64,000 nucleotides of DNA from Xanthostigma xanthostigma (lineage: Eukaryota; Arthropoda; Insecta; Raphidioptera; Raphidiidae), in assembly GCA_963575645.1 (NCBI GenBank), contig OY754469.1, positions 23,578,001-23,642,000 of the forward strand, given 5' to 3'. Position numbers and translations under genes: made by a program. Below, piece after piece: positions 57,220 through 64,000 of this stretch (the first letter of the stretch is position 1; each line of letters starts with the position of its first letter). The notes beneath the pieces were generated by a model that made no database searches, was not told the origin of the DNA, and was given only the letters and a program-made list of their open reading frames with translations.

Positions 57220-58505
57220 GTAGGAATTTGTTTTAACGTTTCACATTTTCAAGTCGTGTTTTTCCTCACCACTGCAATTTGACGTATCATGTACAATGTA
57301 CATGGGGGTTGAATTATTTTCTTCTATAACAATGTTTTGGCTTTTCACGAAGTTTATTAAAATGGAAAATGCAGATGACAAAAATTAGAATTTGGTTTTT
57401 TGTTTTGTTAACTAATTTGGATTACCAATTTACTTTTAAAAACGAAAAATTGACCACTGGAAATTTAGATTAGAAGAGATTTTAGAAATAAATATTTATA
57501 ATAACATGGTTAATATAACTGTATACCAAATAACAGTTTGTAATGAATTGCAAGCACAATCAATAGTGTATGTAAAACAGAAAACATTTTAATGGAAAAA
57601 TTGTCACTTATTAAATTTATTTCGATTTTGATAGGTAGGTAGTTTTTAGCAATAAGATAGTTATAACTTATTATGTTTTTTTATGTAATACGTCCCCAAA
57701 ACTATTTACTCTCGACGCATGCCGCACATGTTTCAAGTAGGTATATAATAAACAAACTCCCACCAACGTCCAACAAAAATAATTGTTTTGCTCTAACACA
57801 TCAAATTCATTACTAAACGTAGATAAGGTAAGAATACAATATATTATAAGCCCAAACATCTCACTGCATTGGGGGGGTTAATTTATTATACCTTCATTTC
57901 CCCTTTCATTAATTAACAGAAAGGTGAACGATATATCAGACATGCTAACGTTGTATATAAATATGTTTGACATTTTTGGACTTACAAAATATAGTGAAAT
58001 ATATTTAGGTCTTGTTTTAATTGCAAAATAATCGTTTTGTAAAATATATTTTATGGAATGTTGTCTACGATAATAATTATTGTTGACCAACATCATTGCG
58101 GGAAGAGTGATGTTACGTAAATAAATAATTTAATTTTGAGTGAATGAATTAATGAAATTAAAATAATTAATTGAATACTAAATACCTTTCGATATTCATA
58201 TTGTATAGTGAACAGGCAATTGTTAACAGTTTCGTTCAGATTCTAAATGAGCTAATTTTGTGAGATCTAAAGGTGAATCTAATAGAATTTTAATTGCCAA
58301 TTTTCATTCAATTGTTAATATTGTATATTATACTATACCTAAATGCTGCAATATAACCGAACGTAGGTAACTATTTTGTTGTTATTATATCTAAATGACC
58401 TTCATTTTTAGTGAATTACTAATAATAATACTAGACTATTACCTATGAATATTTTATTTTAAAAAACATTTTTCTAAAAATCTCATTTCTTGCTGAATAT
58501 TATCA
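57220..58505. other. No recognised feature
   Basis: AT-rich; would be intron if the preceding segment is an exon. Short frames only. Confidence 0.45.
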
Positions 58506-58513
58506 CTTATCAG

Positions 58514-58930
58514 CAAGGCCGGATTTACCCTAAGTGCCGCCCTGGGGCACCGTGAAAAATGTCGGCCCATTACCTTAATGCTACATAAAATAGGTTCAGT
58601 ATACAATTATCAAATAAATAAAATGATTCGTTTATAATCAAAAATCTTTTTATTACAAACGGGATAATTACACAAGAAAACATTCTTTTTCGTATTAAAA
58701 ATCATAAATTGACAAACGAAACGATTGCTCATCAGTTTCAAAATATTTCAGAAGCAAACGCGTGTGACTGAAAAAAAATGTATTTATGAATGTTTACAAC
58801 ACGGTCATACTTTTCTAAGAATTTTCTGTAACGCAAAAAAAAATGTTTTCCCACGTTCCAAATTTTGCGCCCCTGGATATTTGCCGCCCTGGGCAGTAGC
58901 CCTACTGCCCCTAGTGTAAATCCGGAGCTG
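58514..58930. mobile_element. hAT-type MITE
   Basis: Starts CAAGGCCGGATTTACCC and ends GTAAATCCGGAGCTG, with flanks CTTATCAG (58506-58513) and CTTATTAG (58931-58938), an 8-bp duplication with one mismatch. Sub-terminal tgccgccctggg occurs in both ends. No transposase. Confidence 0.85.
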
Positions 58931-58938
58931 CTTATTAG

Positions 58939-59439
58939 CAACATCGTTATTAAAAAAGCAAAGGTTAAACTTTATTACAGTTGAAAAATTCATTTTTTCA
59001 TTAAATTGGCATATGTATTTACATTTTCTTTTAATTTTATTATAGATGTCGCGGATTGTGCAAAAAGGCAAATAACTTTTCGTATTAAACAAAAAACATT
59101 TTTTTTTTGTAATTAACAAAATAATATCGGAGAATTTTTTTTACATGTACCTAAGGTATATATTATTGAATTATAATTTTATAATTTTTGTTTGAAAAAA
59201 TTGGTCGATCATTTTATTTATTATAATATTAATGTCTAATTATAAAGATACTGAGCGACGACGACCTATTCTCGTACCTTACCCTAATATGTTGAGAGAG
59301 AAAAAAACATACAAGAATAGTGTCCATTTTCATACAAAAATGTGGATTTGGTTTACGTTAGGAGACGGTTTATTCCAAAAATAACTAATCGCAATTTTGA
59401 AAATAATAGATAATCCATTTTTTAAATTCAATTCCAGAC
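58939..59439. other. Spacer, no gene
   Basis: AT-rich, with stops in all frames. Confidence 0.5.
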
Positions 59440-60310
59440 GTAAATAACAATAACACACAGGATACCTTGCACCTGTGGGGAGTCTTATATTGGACAGACG
59501 AAGCAGAAGTTGAGGGATAGAGTCAAACAACATCAGTATGACTGTAGGAACACTAACATCCTTAAAGAAAATAAAACAGCGTTAGCCAGTCATCACTTTG
59601 ATACTGAGCACAATTTTATGTTTGATGAGGTTTCAATCCTTGACAAAGAATCCAATTACTTCAAGCGTTCACTTAGTGAAATGTGTTTCATCAAATTGAA
59701 TAAAACAGTGAACTTAAGATCGGACACGCATAACTTGAGCTTGGTATACAATGAAATCCTGGGCACAAAGTGATTCTCGAGTTTTTAGAGTTGGATTGTT
59801 TGTATTAGTTTTTAAATGTTTATTTATTGATATAATTTATTGATTAACATATGATTAATTTGTTCATAACTTGTAGTAGGATAACTAAGTAATTTCATGT
59901 AGAAATTTAGTTTATGGTGCCATCTAGTGTATATTTACAAAAGCCAGACTGTTGTTAATTTTTAGAAGTTGACAGTTAGACTGGTGTAAAGAGCACATGT
60001 TTGGGAAACGTATTCTATTATTTATAATACTGTCGTTATAGTTTTTTTAATTTTTAATTAATTTTTTGCTGCAGTCATCTTTTCAACAATTGATAGTACT
60101 ACAAAGAAAAAAAAAAAAAAAATTATGTTTATGGAAAGTAATGTATGTTTTTTATATTGACGATCGTTTAGACGATTTTGAGGTTAGTTATTGTAACATT
60201 TTAATCTTTTCTTTTGGAGTTTATTCATCATGCTCATATATTAATGTTAAATGTATTGTATTTTCAGAGCTTGATAAAGTCTTGAGAATAAAGACGAAAC
60301 GTTGCTAATC
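59440..60310 (+). mobile_element. Penelope-like element, 3' part
   Basis: Holds the GIY-YIG coding end (separate entry), then a non-coding tail ending with gtcttgagaataaagacgaa and acgttgctaat, text typical of the terminal part of Penelope elements. The reverse-transcriptase region is missing on the 5' side, consistent with 5' truncation. Confidence 0.75.
59462..59773 (+). pseudogene. GIY-YIG endonuclease domain of a Penelope-like element
   Basis: The frame reads IPCTCGESYIGQTKQKLRDR and continues to a stop at 59771-59773 (about 103 residues). The C-x-C..SYIGQT motif with following R and H residues (VKQHQYDC) is the GIY-YIG nuclease found at the C-terminus of Penelope polyproteins. ASHHFDTEHNF and SEMCFIKLN fit the later part of the domain. 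The domain is unbroken, but the reverse transcriptase upstream is not present. Confidence 0.85.
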
Positions 60311-61309
60311 AATGATAGTTTAAACTGATTAACAATTTATATTCCAAATACCCGTGATCCTGTGTGTTATAATAGATAATATTATATAGTATTACCAGAA
60401 TGTTGCAACACAACTAGACTATTTTGGTTCTAAATCCAGAAAATATACTAACAATAAATTGATTTGGCCAACATTGGAGTCAAAACTTCGATTAGTTTCA
60501 TCTTTCTTCCACTGTATCACAATTGCAGTAAAAACTATAATATATTTTACTTAAAATTTGAGAAATTAAGCCTTTAACGAATTATTCCATACAGTTTTTT
60601 GTAGAGCAAAGTCCCCCACTGACTGGACTCCTCTATGACCTCCGTGGTTGAGGGTGTATAATCTACAATCTCACTCTCTCGCAATTGCACAGTATGGCGT
60701 GATTATTTGGTCGTACAAATTTTGAATGATAGAAAAAGTCAAAGGAAACAATAGACGGCCATAAAATATAGGTAAGCCGTAATCGTTTATCAATCTACAT
60801 TACAAACTAAAGTGATACGAAGTGACGAACGTGACTGCAACGGGCGCACTGAAGGGCGAACCTCCGTATTGAATATTCATCAATCAAAGTCATATTTTAT
60901 TAAAATGGGTTTTACCTGCTTCGAAAAACAACCGATATTTAGTACTTTATTGCATTATCTCTTCAAATATCTTGTAATAAGATCAACGTGTTATTCTGTT
61001 AGATGTAAAGAAAATTCTCTTAAGGCAGATATCCTCGAAAAATCATTTTCAAAGAACGTTTGCAAATTAAAAGTTTTTAAGGGATTCTTCGGATTTTCTT
61101 TGTTTGTTCCCTCCTACAAAATAATGATAATATGCTGATAACAATAGACGCTGATGAGCTTAGATGTTGAGTGTCTGTAAAATAAAAAAAATGCGTATTT
61201 CTTTAAAACGGCTTCAACGATGTTATTAATATTTAAAAAATCGTCAAAGCATGTATTGAACACCTACATGATAGGATTACGTAGTGTTCGTATGATGTGG
61301 TTATGGGCT
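60311..61309. other. Intergenic, no gene seen
   Basis: The frame at 60812-61138 has no recognisable content. A relative of the gacgctcaacag motif is near 61145. Confidence 0.45.
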
Positions 61310-61600
61310 AATTAATTATTATTGGTCGCTATCGTTGCTTGACAAATATCACACCCCAACCTAAAAATGCATCATTGCAATATGTTGATATTGTTTTGTA
61401 GATTTATTAATTAAAAAGAAGTCGAATATTATTTATTTGCACTAATAACGTTGATATTGCCGCGGTTCTTGTATAGAAATATGACAGTCTATCAAAATAT
61501 ATTGTAAGGAAAGATCAGTTGAACTCCTACAACTTGTTAATATATTTTATTCAAAATAATTTTAGTCGAAAGTATTTATAAAGTGCTAGCCTATTGTTTT
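61310..61600. repeat. Dispersed repeat P, copy 2 (inverted)
   Basis: Mirror of 37070-37395: atcgttgcttgacaaatatc, gcattgcaatatgttga-like text and gatcagttgaactcctacaa. Confidence 0.6.
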
Positions 61601-63342
61601 TTTCAGATTTATCAATCATGGCTGATTTATAAGTCTGACAAACGGGCAGACAGACAGGCGGACGAACATGACGAAGTTATAAGGGTTCCGGTTTTTTCCG
61701 TATGGCTACGGAATTCTGTTATTATTGAGGAATGAAAATTTGAGATCAGCTCAGTTGAGCGAGAAAAACAGTGCAATCGTTACATTTATTTAATTTAATT
61801 AGAATAATTTATTTTAAGCTTTAAAATAGTCATTATTTAAAATTAATTTTGAATGATATTATAATCAAGGGAGGAAAGAGATTTGTAGAACTTGAGAACC
61901 TCTGATATAAACCATGCCGATGGTATAATACAAACATTATTATAATTAAAAACTGGCCTGTATCTCCATACTTTAAGTTGGCGTTATATCTCTCTAGAGC
62001 TTTACCAACTGTCCGTATTTATTCTAATTTCATTTTAACTTTTTATTACGCTATTTTACACCGCATCCCACCTTAGTAATACAGTTATTTTAACTATGTT
62101 TTTAATCACGATAAAACTTTTTTAATATAGTAGAGAATTAAAAATTAACCCTTGGAGCATTGCGATACTTTTGAAACAAAATTGCACTTTATATTCTGAT
62201 GTGTGTCACGTTATTCATTTTTATGTGTTCTGACAAAAAAAAGTTACAGTAATCAATGAGCGCTCTAATGACCGAATTCGTTTGAAATCAATAAAAGTGT
62301 TCCTCCAAGGGACACTTCTGTCAAAAATAATCATTTGATTCAGGCAAAGACTTTCCAAAGTAACATTTGAATTAATAGGCAAGCAGTTTTTTTTTGTGCG
62401 GCTATCTCCTCCTAAACTACTGGACCGATTTCGACGATCGAGATATCATTGGAAAGAGCTTGACGTATAGATGTTCAATAGGGTGTCAAAATTGCGTTAA
62501 ATGGATTCTAAAAATAGATTTTCAAAACATCCATTTTTAACATGATATATTATGACCAGGCTTTGGAAAAAAAATTGCATAAATATCTATATCTAATAGG
62601 AATAGAAAATAAGAAAAAAAGGAAGAACATATTGTCAGTGAATAGTTTTATACATATATACTTGTTTTTGTCTAAAGTTGCAACTGGATAAATACGATAA
62701 CTGAATCAACTTTTTTCCGGAGTGAGGTGCATAGTTCTGTAGTGGGTTGCAAAGCGTTTAAAAACAGTTATTTGGAAATAACTCGGAAACGGTCAGTTTT
62801 AGGACAAAAATAGGAAGTTGCAAAAATAAATTTGCTCGATTCTAGGGAAACAGGACGGCCAGATGTCTTTAAACCATAATATTAGGTACTATAACTTTGT
62901 TATTACAGAATGTATAATTTAATCATTTTTGCTTGTATACAAATTTTGTGTAATACTATTGACCTCAAGATTTTTATAAATGTTAATATGTGTCTTGTTA
63001 CTAACAGTTAAAATTATGTTACAACAATATCATTATGTCATAATTTTAATATTAATGTAACCTTGGCAGATGAATATCAAACATGGAAAGTAAAACATCT
63101 TTACTATATAAAAGCGAAATTGTACATGGTATTTAAACATAGGTATTCAATTAGCACACAACGTCGTAGACAAAAAAAAACGAATGTAGATAGTATTATG
63201 CTAATCCGCGTATCAAAACACTACGACAGCGCCAGTAGCTGGCTATTTTCAGGTCTGGAAAAGGCGAAATTAATTCAGAATTGTTTAATGCAGTTATAGG
63301 TTGAACTGAGTGGATTGCACGACTGTAAACCTGGAGGTCAAG
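61601..63342. other. Intergenic with repeat fragments
   Basis: 61640-61730 is an inverted relative of 36150-36420. 62390-62540 (ctcctaaactactggaccga) resembles Helitron interior sequence at 10670. No host exon recognised. Confidence 0.45.
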
Positions 63343-63870
63343 AAAAAATTCCAGCCAATTGGCCGACAGGACCATTCCAACTTGGAAAATATTGACATTT
63401 TTACATAAGTCTATAATAATAATTACACTAATAATTATAAAGATCAAAGATTTGTATTTTGTTGGTAATAAATAAACGCAAAAACTACTGGATCAATTTT
63501 AAAAATTCTTTCACTAATACACATTATCACTATATAACATTGGCTGTATTGTTAATCGAGTTAAATTAGGGATCCCTGCAAAAACTCCAATAATGTGACC
63601 CAAGGTGTAAAAAATATATAATATGAAACTCAAAATTTGTCCGTCCGACAAAAACTTTTGAACGGTAACGCCGATCATCATGCAATTTCTCGGTAAACTA
63701 AGATGAACGTGCGTACTCATGTCCCTCTCACCCCATTCGTCCCTTAGCCCCCGGGTGAAACCGGGACAGACCGCTAGTAATAAATAAAATATAATTTTTG
63801 TTAACGCGTGCGGTGACGCGGATATTCAGCTTTTCATAAATATTATAAAATTTGCTATTCGCACATGTAA
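63343..63870 (+). repeat. Repeat family C, copy 8, split by a Helitron
   Basis: attccagccaattggccgac and accattccaacttgg at the left; C resumes at 63779 with cgtgcggtgacgcggatatt and ttgctattcgcacatgtaat. Confidence 0.75.
63445..63777 (+). mobile_element. Helitron-like fragment with CTAG|T end
   Basis: Ends cccgggtgaaaccgggacag and accgctag before T; the hairpin cccggg-tgaaa-ccggg is intact. The interior matches 20118-20454. It is inserted in repeat C copy 8. The 5' border is approximate. Confidence 0.65.
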
Positions 63871-64000
63871 TCTCCCCTTTTTCAGAATGATTACAAGTTC
63901 TTAACAAGAATTCCTATTCGAATTACTAAACTCCATCGTGTTCGTACCATCGATAGACAGAAAAACAGATCCGTTCGTTTAATCGTTTTCTCATTAAGGA

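Overview
The window is eukaryotic nuclear DNA, strongly AT-rich, with spliceosomal introns (GT..AG, pyrimidine-rich acceptors) and a dense, layered load of transposon remnants. Element types (hAT, rosa-like mariner, TTAA-flanked and PIF/Harbinger-like elements, short Helitrons with TC/CTAG ends, a Penelope GIY-YIG remnant, a tRNA-derived SINE) and an initiator of the TCAGT type point to an arthropod, most likely an insect with a repeat-rich genome. The species cannot be named from the sequence. Left part (about 2-25.5 kb): two small plus-strand multi-exon genes can be assembled by hand. Gene A has a non-coding first exon ending at 2179, coding exons at 9155-9244, 12612-12854 and 13966-14046, and a 137-residue product. 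Gene B has exons at 20934-21107, 21475-21582, 23915-24046 and 25443-25529 and a 166-residue product. Both products start with a hydrophobic signal peptide, all coding introns are phase 0, and short amphipathic segments straddle several exon junctions, so they look like diverged neighbours in a family of small secreted proteins. I do not recognise the family. Their introns hold most of the local transposons. The long first intron of gene A also holds a 523-residue antisense open frame (6376-7947, minus) with a Ser-rich minisatellite tail. Right part (about 25.5-64 kb): no convincing host coding exon. It is mainly a transposon graveyard: eight copies or fragments of one unclassified repeat (family C here), TTAA-flanked palindromic MITEs, nested solo-LTR-like elements in opposite orientation (42-47 kb), Helitrons, several foldback elements, hAT MITEs with legible 8-bp target duplications, a SINE broken by one of these, and a Penelope remnant. 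A GC-richer segment ending in a splice-donor-like site at 57219 is either a solo LTR or a first exon of a gene continuing past the window. Working together: the two secreted-protein genes are the only probable host genes; the rest records successive insertions whose order can be read from nesting (for example LTR element into repeat L, then MITE into LTR element; SINE, then hAT MITE into its B box; repeat C, then a 1.8-kb inverted-repeat element and a second element into it).
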